NCBI GenBank assembly: GCA_030618505.1
Contig: JAUXDF010000171.1
Coordinates: 1-7,047 of the forward strand
Source: Spongiibacteraceae bacterium
GTDB taxonomy: Bacteria; Pseudomonadota; Gammaproteobacteria; Pseudomonadales; PIVM01
DNA: 7,047 nt
Direction: 5' to 3'
Below, one piece after another: positions 1-6,104 of this stretch. The first letter of the stretch is position 1. Each line of letters starts with the position of its first letter. The position numbers and the translations under genes were made by a program. Under the pieces are notes generated by a model, which searched no databases, had not been told where the DNA came from, and saw only the letters and a program-made list of their open reading frames with translations.

Positions 1-733
1 GGGAGAGCAAAGTTGATATTTCTCCCACTGCTTGCAATGGATACGGTAATTGCGACTGAGCAGACAACCCAATCTTATCGAGATCACCCTCAAGTGTCAG
101 TTGAAGCTTCAACGGCAATACTTCTTCCACTATATTGGCAGCCACGGAAAAGGGGTAGTGATCGATAAAATCAATCTTTCCATTAAGTGCTATATTCAGC
201 TGATCATAGTTTGCAGAGAGGCTGATAATGGTCAGTTTTGTTGATGTCATTTCTGCAGAAGCAGTGATCGATTCAAGTTGCTGGCTAGAATCACCATCCA
301 ACCAAAGGAACTCATTTAATACCAGCTCTTCAATAACGATAGGAAAAGGCAGTGAAATCTCTGTCAAACTCACTTCACCTATTTCGTGTTTTTCTTCACT
401 TTGCTCCAACAGTCTTATCTGCAGAGACTTCGCTGTTAGTTTTTTTATACATAATTTACTTGTAATCAGACACGCAAGTTGCCACTGCGCAGAAAGCTTC
501 TCCGCGTTAATAGTTAGTTCAGGGCTATGCCAGATAAGTTGAGTCAACTTAAGCTCACTCAGTACGCTACCACTTTCAACGTCAATGCGAAGACCAAAAT
601 CCAGATCATTAACACGCCTTGCTGCCCACTCGGCGCCAGACTGTGTTAACAATAACCAATAACTGACACTAGCAAGCAAGACCAGAAAAACAATAAAGGA
701 AACATTAATACTACGAAATAAAACGGCCTTCAT
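1..733 (-). CDS. tamB: TamB, translocation and assembly module inner-membrane subunit (N-terminal part, cut by the window edge)
   Basis: The frame is open from an ATG at 733 to the left edge and gives 244 codons of a protein that is normally well over 1000 residues, so only the N-terminus is present. Residues about 8-29 form one hydrophobic signal-anchor segment after a short start with Lys and Arg. Next comes a region typical of the TamB N-terminus (about 39-58, RRVNDLDFGLRIDVESGSVL), then alternating beta-rich segments with a Trp at 84 (SAQWQLA). In the known family, TamB is anchored in the inner membrane, spans the periplasm as a long beta-taco that carries lipid, and partners TamA in the outer membrane. 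The start overlaps the tamA stop as ATGA (730-733). I see no Shine-Dalgarno sequence on this strand before the ATG, so translational coupling to tamA is likely. The identification rests on the N-terminal pattern plus the tamA neighbour; the characteristic C-terminal DUF490 domain lies outside the window. Confidence 0.88.
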   Translation of the reverse strand, partial: MKAVLFRSINVSFIVFLVLLASVSYWLLLTQSGAEWAARRVNDLDFGLRIDVESGSVLSELKLTQLIWHSPELTINAEKLSAQWQLACLITSKLCIKKLTAKSLQIRLLEQSEEKHEIGEVSLTEISLPFPIVIEELVLNEFLWLDGDSSQQLESITASAEMTSTKLTIISLSANYDQLNIALNGKIDFIDHYPFSVAANIVEEVLPLKLQLTLEGDLDKIGLSAQSQLPYPLQAVGEISTLLS

Positions 734-2547
734 AAAGGAGGCCCCATTGATATGTGAATCTGATATTTATCATCATTTTCATCCTGATCCAGAGGAAAGG
801 CCAGATCAAAACGGATTTGGCCAATGGGAGAAAGCCAACGCACTCCTGCACCAACACCCGTCGAAAAATTATCACTGGAGTCATTATAGGCTCGCCCGGT
901 ATCAACAAATAACGCGCCACGCCAGGCATCAGCAAAACGATGACTCAACTCCAGACTGCCAACATTTAGAAAACGGCCACCAACCAGATCGTCATTTTCA
1001 TTTCGTGGAGCCAGGCTTTCAAAACTATAGCCCCTTACTGTTTGATCGCCACCGGTAAAAAACCGCTGTAAAACAGGAACCTGAAAAATATCATCGGTGG
1101 CAATAGCTCCACCCTCAAAGCGAACCGTCAGCAAACTATTATTATTGCCTAAATCTACCAGCCATTTAACCAGGCCATGGGCTTTAAAAAAATTGGTATC
1201 CGAACCCAGCGCCTCACCACTGGTACTTAAACCTATCCAATAACGCGAACCACTCAGCGGATCAATACCCGCTGGCAACATAGTTCTTGACCAGGCAACA
1301 CCGGGTATCATATACAAAACCTCAGTTGTCGGCTGCTCTCCCACCTTAGACGTTTCGTTATCTATATCCAGACTGTAATCGGTGCGCCATTCATCCTCAT
1401 CTATATGCGTTAATAGCGTACCCACAGAAATTAGTTCCGTTTTGGTATCCTCAACATCCTTGCGTTGATAGCCAGTATCAAACTGCAAAAAATGCCGCAG
1501 TGGTTCGCGCAAGGGAATAACATAGCGCCCGGTAATTTCCTGTTGAATTTTGGATATATTCGCCTCCACATGAGAGGAATGTCCCCTGGAATTTAGCTGC
1601 GGCTGCTCCCAACGAAACTTCGCTCGCGGTCCGGTATCAGTACTATAACCAAGACCTACATCATATTGGTGCTGCTTGGAATCAAGCAGGTGCACCAGCA
1701 GGTTTACCCGGTAATCATCGGTTCTTTCTTGATTAACAACAGCGGATTGAAAATAATTACTATCGAGAAGATTTCTGCGAAAAAGCAAAAGTTGTTCCGT
1801 TTCAACCTCCTCCCCACTGACAAAGGGTGTTAAACGCAGCAAAAGATCCTCATCCAGGTCACTTCCTTCAAAACGGATACTACCAATTTTGTAACGATGC
1901 CCCGTATCCAGTAACAACTGTACCTGTGCAGTCAAATCCTGCAGATTAACCAGCAAAATATTTTTGCTATAGGCGGCATCCATATAACCATTACTCTGGC
2001 ATATTCTTAACAGCATGCGCTTAAACTGCTCATACTTATCGTGCGAAAGAATATCGCCCCGTTGAAAGGTTTGCTGATCAAGAAATTGAGTAATGCTTGG
2101 GAATCCCGCCCCCTCCCCCTCAACCTTGATTTCCGCCTCGCTCAAACGTACTGGTTTGCCCGGATCAACCGTCAAACGCAGTCTATTTTTTTTAATCGTA
2201 TATGTTACCTCAGCATTATAATAACCCAGCGCCCGACTTGCTTTGCGTGTAACCTCGGCAACACGTCGAGACAGCTGATCCTTATCCCCTAGATCTTCTT
2301 TTGATAGCTTCCCAAAATGAGCAAGAATATTTTCTTCCATTGATTTGGAGACACCATCAACGCTAATGTTGACCTGCGCATGCAACACTACTGAAAAAGA
2401 TAACAACAACACTAGCGCCAGCGTATTGGCCAGTTGTTTAACTGGCTTCCATCTGAAAACTCTTTTTGTCGTTTCTGGATGAAAACAAACTAGTGTCCAT
2501 CCAGAAACTGGTAGTTTTCGATAATTAAGTTCGGTCATAGCCAACAC
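730..2547 (-). CDS. tamA: TamA, outer-membrane Omp85-family subunit of the translocation and assembly module
   Basis: This is an Omp85/BamA-superfamily protein of about 605 residues (E. coli TamA is 577). A hydrophobic signal sequence lies near residues 39-57 and ends in a likely cleavage site VLHA-Q. Three POTRA-like repeats follow (about 59-130, 135-215 and 218-291), then a 16-strand-type barrel to the C-terminus, with the VRGY motif at about 504-507 and the terminal strand ending SMGPPL. In the known family, TamA sits in the outer membrane and acts with TamB in envelope assembly and phospholipid transport. The 5' end is odd. In-frame starts are TTG 2550, GTG 2547 and ATG 2538, all inside a repeat element; the next in-frame start is inside the signal sequence itself. 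I chose GTG 2547 because AGGAG at 2556-2560 is 8 nt upstream; TTG 2550 (5 nt) is nearly as good and ATG 2538 has no close Shine-Dalgarno. The N-region before the hydrophobic core is therefore unusually long (about 38 residues). The gene overlaps tamB by 4 bp. Confidence 0.93.
   Translation of the reverse strand: MLAMTELNYRKLPVSGWTLVCFHPETTKRVFRWKPVKQLANTLALVLLLSFSVVLHAQVNISVDGVSKSMEENILAHFGKLSKEDLGDKDQLSRRVAEVTRKASRALGYYNAEVTYTIKKNRLRLTVDPGKPVRLSEAEIKVEGEGAGFPSITQFLDQQTFQRGDILSHDKYEQFKRMLLRICQSNGYMDAAYSKNILLVNLQDLTAQVQLLLDTGHRYKIGSIRFEGSDLDEDLLLRLTPFVSGEEVETEQLLLFRRNLLDSNYFQSAVVNQERTDDYRVNLLVHLLDSKQHQYDVGLGYSTDTGPRAKFRWEQPQLNSRGHSSHVEANISKIQQEITGRYVIPLREPLRHFLQFDTGYQRKDVEDTKTELISVGTLLTHIDEDEWRTDYSLDIDNETSKVGEQPTTEVLYMIPGVAWSRTMLPAGIDPLSGSRYWIGLSTSGEALGSDTNFFKAHGLVKWLVDLGNNNSLLTVRFEGGAIATDDIFQVPVLQRFFTGGDQTVRGYSFESLAPRNENDDLVGGRFLNVGSLELSHRFADAWRGALFVDTGRAYNDSSDNFSTGVGAGVRWLSPIGQIRFDLAFPLDQDENDDKYQIHISMGPPL
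2472..2507. repeat. Extra inverted copy of the element-end motif inside the tamA 5' region
   Basis: TTTCTGGATG at 2472-2481 is the exact reverse complement of CATCCAGAAA at 2498-2507 in the left end of the element, separated by 16 bp. The same motif recurs at the right end (2620-2629), giving three copies in 158 bp. The outer copy lies in the tamA reading frame and encodes HPET before the signal sequence. It may be a remnant of a second element end, or mark the true border of a larger element. Confidence 0.5.
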
Positions 2548-2636
2548 CAATCTAGCTCCTAGGCCTTTTCAAGGCCTTTAAGTCGCAAGATTGGTGTTGG
2601 CCATGACCTCTTTGTTTAATTTCTGGATGGGCACTA
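2491..2636. mobile_element. MITE-like palindromic repeat element, about 146 bp
   Basis: The element is a large imperfect palindrome. The outer arms are TAGTGTCCATCCAGAAA (2491-2507) and TTTCTGGATGGGCACTA (2620-2636), 17 bp with one mismatch. The inner arms are 2535-2553 and 2588-2606, 19 bp with one mismatch (TCATAGCCAACACCAATCT against AGATTGGTGTTGGCCATGA). At the centre is a perfect hairpin, AGGCCTT-TTC-AAGGCCT (2561-2577). The left half has an extra stretch of roughly 14 bp between the arms. No transposase is encoded. The size and terminal inverted repeats fit a non-autonomous miniature element or an intergenic palindromic repeat family. It fills nearly the whole gap between the rraA stop (2644) and tamA, and its left end reads into tamA. 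ACTA occurs at both borders (2489-2492 and 2637-2640), but I cannot establish this as a target duplication. Family membership and copy number are unknown from one copy. Confidence 0.72.
2556..2560 (-). promoter_or_regulatory. Shine-Dalgarno AGGAG for tamA, located inside the repeat element
   Basis: On the minus strand AGGAG is followed by CTAGA and then TTG (2550) and GTG (2547), giving spacers of 5 and 8 nt. It is the only good Shine-Dalgarno upstream of an in-frame tamA start, and it lies next to the element's central hairpin (2561-2577), so folding of the transcript could affect its access. Confidence 0.5.
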
Positions 2637-2643
2637 ACTAACA

Positions 2644-3123
2644 TCAAACAAGAGACCTTTTTGCGACGATAATGCCATTAAGATCAGCATAGAGATAATC
2701 ACCGGGTTTAAAACTGGCACCACCAAAACGTACGGCAATATTCTCTTGCCCCTCGCCTCGCTTTTCTGTTTTCAAAGGAATCGCATTCAAGGCCTTTATA
2801 CCAAGATCAAGTTCTGACAAAATCTCTACATCGCGAACACAGCCATTAATGACAATACCCTGCCAGCCGTTTTTAAGCGCTTTGGCCGCCAGCATATCAC
2901 CGAGCAGGGAATGCCTGAGCGATGCACCTCCATCCACTACCAACACCCCTCCCTGGCCATTACGCTCAACCGCCTTTTTTACCAGGGTATTATCTTCAAA
3001 GCATTTAACCGTTTCAATAACACCGGAAAAATTGAGTTTTTTGCCGTAGTCTCGAAATATGGGTTCTACAACCTGTACTTCATCGGCATATTCATCACAA
3101 AGATCGGGTACAGACGATGTCAT
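2644..3123 (-). CDS. rraA: RraA-family protein (RNase E regulator family / HMG-aldolase-like)
   Basis: The protein has 159 residues, the usual length for RraA (E. coli RraA is about 161). It has the N-terminal DLCDEY segment (7-12), ETVKCFEDN (37-45), VVDGGAS (62-68), GDMLAAKALKNGW (75-87), INGCVRD (92-98) and a C-terminal GDYLYADLNGI (141-151). The family forms trimeric rings. E. coli RraA binds RNase E and inhibits RNA turnover, while related proteins are metal-dependent 4-hydroxy-4-methyl-2-oxoglutarate aldolases or oxaloacetate decarboxylases. Here the aldolase-type motif D-x20-R-D is complete (D76, R97, D98), so enzymatic activity is plausible; that is inference. The start is supported by GAGGTG (3129-3134) with GAGG 7 nt before the ATG. 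The gene is first in a minus-strand series with tamA and tamB, and read-through would have to cross the palindromic element. Confidence 0.9.
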   Translation of the reverse strand: MTSSVPDLCDEYADEVQVVEPIFRDYGKKLNFSGVIETVKCFEDNTLVKKAVERNGQGGVLVVDGGASLRHSLLGDMLAAKALKNGWQGIVINGCVRDVEILSELDLGIKALNAIPLKTEKRGEGQENIAVRFGGASFKPGDYLYADLNGIIVAKRSLV

Positions 3124-3216
3124 TTTCCCACCTCATTTTACTGGTTTTTTTATCGCTTATTCGCACGCAGCACAGCTGGATTCCGAGTTTGGAACATTAC
3201 TGATCATTCAGCAGCT

Positions 3217-3244
3217 ATTATCACGCAAATAAGCGCTATGTCCC
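3217..3244 (-). promoter_or_regulatory. Candidate sigma-70 promoter for rraA
   Basis: On the minus strand GGGACA (-35, 3239-3244) and GATAAT (-10, 3217-3222) are separated by 16 bp. They match the consensus at 4 of 6 and 5 of 6 positions. The implied 5' leader to the rraA ATG would be about 85-90 nt. This is pattern matching only. Confidence 0.3.
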
Positions 3245-3256
3245 AGCCCATTCCTT

Positions 3257-3275
3257 GCTGAAAAGCCGTTTTCAG
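3257..3275. repeat. Short palindrome GCTGAAAA-N4-TTTTCAG in the rraA/aldehyde dehydrogenase intergenic region
   Basis: CTGAAAA (3258-3264) and TTTTCAG (3269-3275) are perfect inverted 7-bp arms around GCCG. The palindrome lies just upstream of the candidate promoter for the dehydrogenase, a position that would suit an operator. A second hairpin, CTGCG-TTT-CGCAG (3279-3291), follows directly and overlaps the proposed -35. No regulator can be named. Confidence 0.4.
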
Positions 3276-3284
3276 GTTCTGCGT

Positions 3285-3313
3285 TTCGCAGCCTGCAATG
3301 GCTGTGCTATAGT
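3285..3313 (+). promoter_or_regulatory. Candidate extended -10 promoter for the aldehyde dehydrogenase
   Basis: TTCGCA (3285-3290), a 17-bp spacer and TATAGT (3308-3313) fit a sigma-70 promoter, and TG at 3305-3306 gives an extended -10 (TGCTATAGT). The predicted transcript start near 3320 leaves a leader of about 50 nt before the ATG at 3371. The -35 overlaps a small CTGCG/CGCAG hairpin. Confidence 0.5.
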
Positions 3314-3370
3314 CCGCCCAACTGTTCGAATTTTATACGCTCTCTATTGATCCAGATGCAGGAACCGATC

Positions 3371-4819
3371 ATGTCACACTCAGCCCCCTTATCACCTCAA
3401 GGCCCGACCTCCATCAATGCTAGCAGTTTTATAGAAAATGCCCTTAAGCGACAACGCGAAGCCTACAACAATGAGCCGATGCCCTCTCTGCAACAACGCA
3501 TACAGCAGCTTAAAACACTAAAAAGGGCACTACTTGAAAACCGCCCACAGCTGATCGAGGCAATCTCCGCCGATTTTAAAGGCCGCTCCAGTGATGAAAC
3601 CCAACTAGCAGAATTATTGCCCTCGGTTGGCGGCATTAATCATACCATTCGCCACCTTAAGCGTTGGATGAAAGCAAAACGGCGCTTTGCTGGCCTGCAG
3701 TTTTTGCCTGCCTCGGCCAAAGTAACCTACCAACCCTTAGGTGTTGTAGGCATTGTCGTCCCCTGGAACTACCCGCTATTTCTTGCTGTTGGACCGATGA
3801 CCTCAGCCATAGCAGCAGGCAATAGAGTAATAATTAAGATGTCGGAGTTCACACCGCACACCTCTGAGCTGTTTGCCTCAATGATGGCCAGTTATTTTTC
3901 CGAGGATACCGTAACGGTTATCAATGGTGACGCCGAAGTAGCCGCCGCTTTTAGTCAACAAGCCTTTGATCACCTCCTGTTCACCGGAGCGACCAGCATC
4001 GGCCGCCATGTGATGCGTGCCGCCAGCGAAAATCTTACGCCGGTCACCCTGGAGCTTGGCGGTAAATCACCCGTCATTATCGGTGATGACATTGATATCG
4101 AAATGGCCGCTGAACGAATCTGTTTTGGTAAATCCCTGAACGCAGGTCAAACCTGTGTTGCACCCGACTATGTACTGATTCCGCAAGATAAACAGCAGAC
4201 CTTTATCGATGCCTATCAAGCCAGTTTTAAACGCATGTATCCCGCCGGATCAATCGGAGACGACTATTCCAGTATTATTAATCAACGCCAGCTTGGGCGC
4301 TTACAAACCTGGCTGGCCGATGCCGAACAAAAAGGCGCACAGACGATAGCACTTAGTGATGATGTTTTAAATGAAAGCCGTCGACTGATGGCACCACGCC
4401 TGATCACCCATTGCAATGATGAAATGACATTAATGCAGGAAGAAATTTTCGGTCCACTATTGCCGATAATCCCCTACAACAGCCTTGATGAAGCGATCAG
4501 CTACGTACAACAAAGGGATAGACCGTTGGCGCTCTATTATTTTGGTCACAACAAAGATGATCAACAAAAAGTGCTGGAGCAAACCCATTCCGGTGGCGTC
4601 TGTATCAACGAGACCCTCTCCCATGTCGCCGTCGATGACATCCCGTTCGGCGGTATTGGCCCCTCGGGCATGGGGAATTACCATGGTTATGAAGGTTTTC
4701 TTACCTTTTCACAGGCAAAAGGGGTATTAAGTAAAGGCAAGTTAAATTCATCAAAACTTATCTTTCCACCCTATAACAAATGGATCAACAAATTAATTTA
4801 CTGGATTTTTATTCGTTAA
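3371..4819 (+). CDS. NAD(P)-dependent aldehyde dehydrogenase, coniferyl-aldehyde / class 3 type
   Basis: The protein has 482 residues with the full ALDH fold signature: PWNYP (131-135), the cofactor-site lysine in IIKMSE (K156), FTGATSIGR (204-212), general-base ELGGK (E228), catalytic NAGQTC (C262), EEIFGP (357-362) and PFGGIG (425-430). The lack of the long class 1/2 N-terminus and the IIKMSEFTP motif resemble bacterial coniferyl aldehyde dehydrogenases (CalB), which oxidise aromatic or long-chain aldehydes to acids. Substrate cannot be fixed from sequence. I chose ATG 3371 because AGGA (3360-3363) is 7 nt upstream; TTG 3347 and ATG 3356 are in frame but lack such a site. The C-terminus (about 460-482) carries a tail with NKLIYWIFIR, mildly hydrophobic and basic, recalling membrane-associating tails of fatty aldehyde dehydrogenases. 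The gene is convergent with the hydrolase 10 bp away and appears monocistronic. Confidence 0.92.
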   Translation: MSHSAPLSPQGPTSINASSFIENALKRQREAYNNEPMPSLQQRIQQLKTLKRALLENRPQLIEAISADFKGRSSDETQLAELLPSVGGINHTIRHLKRWMKAKRRFAGLQFLPASAKVTYQPLGVVGIVVPWNYPLFLAVGPMTSAIAAGNRVIIKMSEFTPHTSELFASMMASYFSEDTVTVINGDAEVAAAFSQQAFDHLLFTGATSIGRHVMRAASENLTPVTLELGGKSPVIIGDDIDIEMAAERICFGKSLNAGQTCVAPDYVLIPQDKQQTFIDAYQASFKRMYPAGSIGDDYSSIINQRQLGRLQTWLADAEQKGAQTIALSDDVLNESRRLMAPRLITHCNDEMTLMQEEIFGPLLPIIPYNSLDEAISYVQQRDRPLALYYFGHNKDDQQKVLEQTHSGGVCINETLSHVAVDDIPFGGIGPSGMGNYHGYEGFLTFSQAKGVLSKGKLNSSKLIFPPYNKWINKLIYWIFIR

Positions 4820-4820
4820 C

Positions 4821-4849
4821 GGTGGCGCCTCAATCATCACTACGCCACC
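4821..4849. terminator. Inverted repeat at the convergent gene ends, possible bidirectional terminator
   Basis: GGTGGCG (4821-4827) and CGCCACC (4843-4849) form a perfect GC-rich 7-bp stem with a 15-nt loop. It begins 2 nt after the dehydrogenase stop and extends into the last codons of the hydrolase. There is no T-run on either strand, so intrinsic termination is uncertain; it may instead stabilise the 3' ends. Confidence 0.35.
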
Positions 4850-5903
4850 ACTGCAGAATTTGCTTATAGACATCCTCATGATTCACCAAATCAAGATGAT
4901 TTAAGCCGGGAAACACCCGCGAATCCCTGCCCGATCTTTCAGTGGGCGTGCCATCAATACCCTCATCCTTGGCACTAAAGGGCGTAACCAGAATATCACC
5001 CAGGACCTTGGCGGCGGGATGATGCTCATCGGCAAACAGGTTGCCGGCCATAATGTAATGGTGCACATGGGGAATTAGCGGCAGTTTATTTTTCCTACCC
5101 AGACTGATCGCATCAGGGTGCCGGTCTTGCCAATCCTCGTCAATCAAATAACCATGGCGTAAATCCTTAATACCATCACTGCGCTGGTTAATCAGCTTGG
5201 CAACGATGCTAGTAATCGGAATCGGGACTCGGTGCAACACATAGGTAATAAGGTGGGCAAATTGCTCCAGGGGAGCACCCCGCAAAGGAGTGCCCAGCAA
5301 ATACATACGCTGAAGCAGAGAAATCCAGTTTGCTTGTGTTTGGACTCCGTAATAGGCAGTACTGCGCGCTACCAGGCCACCCATACTATAACCAAACAAG
5401 TTCACCTCCTTTACCTCGACAGGCCAGGCACTCACTAAACGCTCAAGCAGTTCTGCCAACTCCTTGCCATTGGTAGAAATATGCCGTCCGGTGTTATAAC
5501 GCACATAAATTGGCGTCACAGCCACATCCTCGGACAAGCGATTACCATAACTTTTGGTTTTACCAATTTTTTTGAGTTTGCCAGGATAAGCCCAAATACG
5601 CTCTGTCGACATCAGGCTGTGAACAAACACCGTTATAACGCCTGTCGCTGCTGGCAGTTGTTCAGCCAGATCCGCATCCAGATCAAGCTCTCTAGCCTTG
5701 TGGTTTGAAGCTGTTAGCAAAGTCATGGGAATAGCCAAAGAAGATTCATCCCGCGCCAGGCGATCGCCAACCACACCATTTAGTGCTGATCTTGCCTCAC
5801 CGCGCAAACTCGGCAAAGCCGCAATCAGCCCCCACACTTGCGGGCGACTGTACCAGTGGGTCTTTTTTGCTGATTTCATTTCCTCTGCCAAGCCTGTATC
5901 CAT
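4830..5903 (-). CDS. Alpha/beta-hydrolase, lipase/esterase-like
   Basis: The protein has 357 residues. The nucleophile elbow is GYSMG (171-175, Ser173), followed by LVARS and the lipase-like LGTPLRGAPLE (203-213). The likely acid is Asp303 in GDILVTPFSA and the likely base His336 in GLNHLDL, which gives a complete Ser-Asp-His triad in the order seen in PGAP1/DUF676-like esterases. The strand that normally carries an HG oxyanion motif reads VFVHSLMST (about 93-100), with Ser in place of Gly. About 85 N-terminal residues precede the fold. I see no signal peptide or membrane segment, so it is probably cytoplasmic. The start at ATG 5903 is set by GAGGTG (5907-5912) with GAGG 5 nt upstream; a GTG at 5939 would add 12 residues and ATG 5879 would remove 8. 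It is transcribed away from the thioesterase and towards the dehydrogenase. The substrate is unknown; ester or lipid hydrolysis is inferred from the fold. Confidence 0.82.
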   Translation of the reverse strand: MDTGLAEEMKSAKKTHWYSRPQVWGLIAALPSLRGEARSALNGVVGDRLARDESSLAIPMTLLTASNHKARELDLDADLAEQLPAATGVITVFVHSLMSTERIWAYPGKLKKIGKTKSYGNRLSEDVAVTPIYVRYNTGRHISTNGKELAELLERLVSAWPVEVKEVNLFGYSMGGLVARSTAYYGVQTQANWISLLQRMYLLGTPLRGAPLEQFAHLITYVLHRVPIPITSIVAKLINQRSDGIKDLRHGYLIDEDWQDRHPDAISLGRKNKLPLIPHVHHYIMAGNLFADEHHPAAKVLGDILVTPFSAKDEGIDGTPTERSGRDSRVFPGLNHLDLVNHEDVYKQILQWWRSDD

Positions 5904-5940
5904 TTGCACCTCGAATATTTTTAACTGCCTTAATATCACC

Positions 5941-5969
5941 TTTTCAGCTTAATACTACGTTGCTGAAAA
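5941..5969. repeat. Inverted repeat TTTTCAGC-N13-GCTGAAAA upstream of the hydrolase
   Basis: Perfect 8-bp arms lie at 5941-5948 and 5962-5969, within the divergent region between the hydrolase and the thioesterase. The arms share GCTGAAAA and TTTTCAG with the palindrome upstream of the aldehyde dehydrogenase (3257-3275), although the spacing differs (13 against 4 nt). It could be an operator for the hydrolase; chance is also possible because the motif is short and A/T-rich. The rest of 5904-6104 shows only a candidate promoter. Confidence 0.35.
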
Positions 5970-6034
5970 AAGCATTGGCTGACTGAAACTATTTTTGACT
6001 ACAAGATGCCACACCTTGTCGTTGGCTCTGCCGC

Positions 6035-6063
6035 TTATTATCCCTCCCTGCAAGTGTTATGAT
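6035..6063 (+). promoter_or_regulatory. Candidate extended -10 promoter for the thioesterase
   Basis: TATGAT (6058-6063), preceded by TGT (6055-6057), makes an extended -10. A weak -35 (TTATTA, 6035-6040) lies 17 bp upstream. The implied leader of about 35 nt contains no Shine-Dalgarno before the ATG at 6105. Confidence 0.35.
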
Positions 6064-6104
6064 GACCTCCCCTTTTCAACACTCAGCCATCAATCATCAA
6101 ACTT

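Noticed and set aside
50..542. Plus-strand open frames of 64 and 104 codons at the left end
   Set aside because: They lie opposite tamB, which has a clear signal anchor and family pattern on the minus strand; their translations show no recognisable domain.
734..741. AAAGGAGG-like stretch near the tamB start
   Set aside because: It reads as a Shine-Dalgarno only on the plus strand, while tamB is on the minus strand; there it is CCTCCTTT and cannot serve as its ribosome-binding site.
711..1058. Frames of 74 codons (minus) and 103 codons (plus) within tamA and the tamB start
   Set aside because: They are alternative readings of the TamA barrel end; composition is His/Pro-rich shadow sequence without a ribosome-binding context.
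2603..2641. Short plus-strand frame in the right arm of the repeat element (MTSLFNFWMGTN)
   Set aside because: Twelve codons created by the palindrome mirroring the tamA start region; no ribosome-binding site and no independent support.
2911..3261. Plus-strand frame of 116 codons across rraA and the intergenic region
   Set aside because: It is antisense to the well-supported rraA and its product resembles no family.
3124..3370. Possible small RNA or riboswitch in the rraA/dehydrogenase intergenic region
   Set aside because: Only two short hairpins and candidate promoters are visible; no known riboswitch core or T-run terminator.
5232..5986. Several plus-strand frames of 67-84 codons opposite the hydrolase
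   Set aside because: They overlap the catalytic regions of the minus-strand hydrolase and have no domain pattern.
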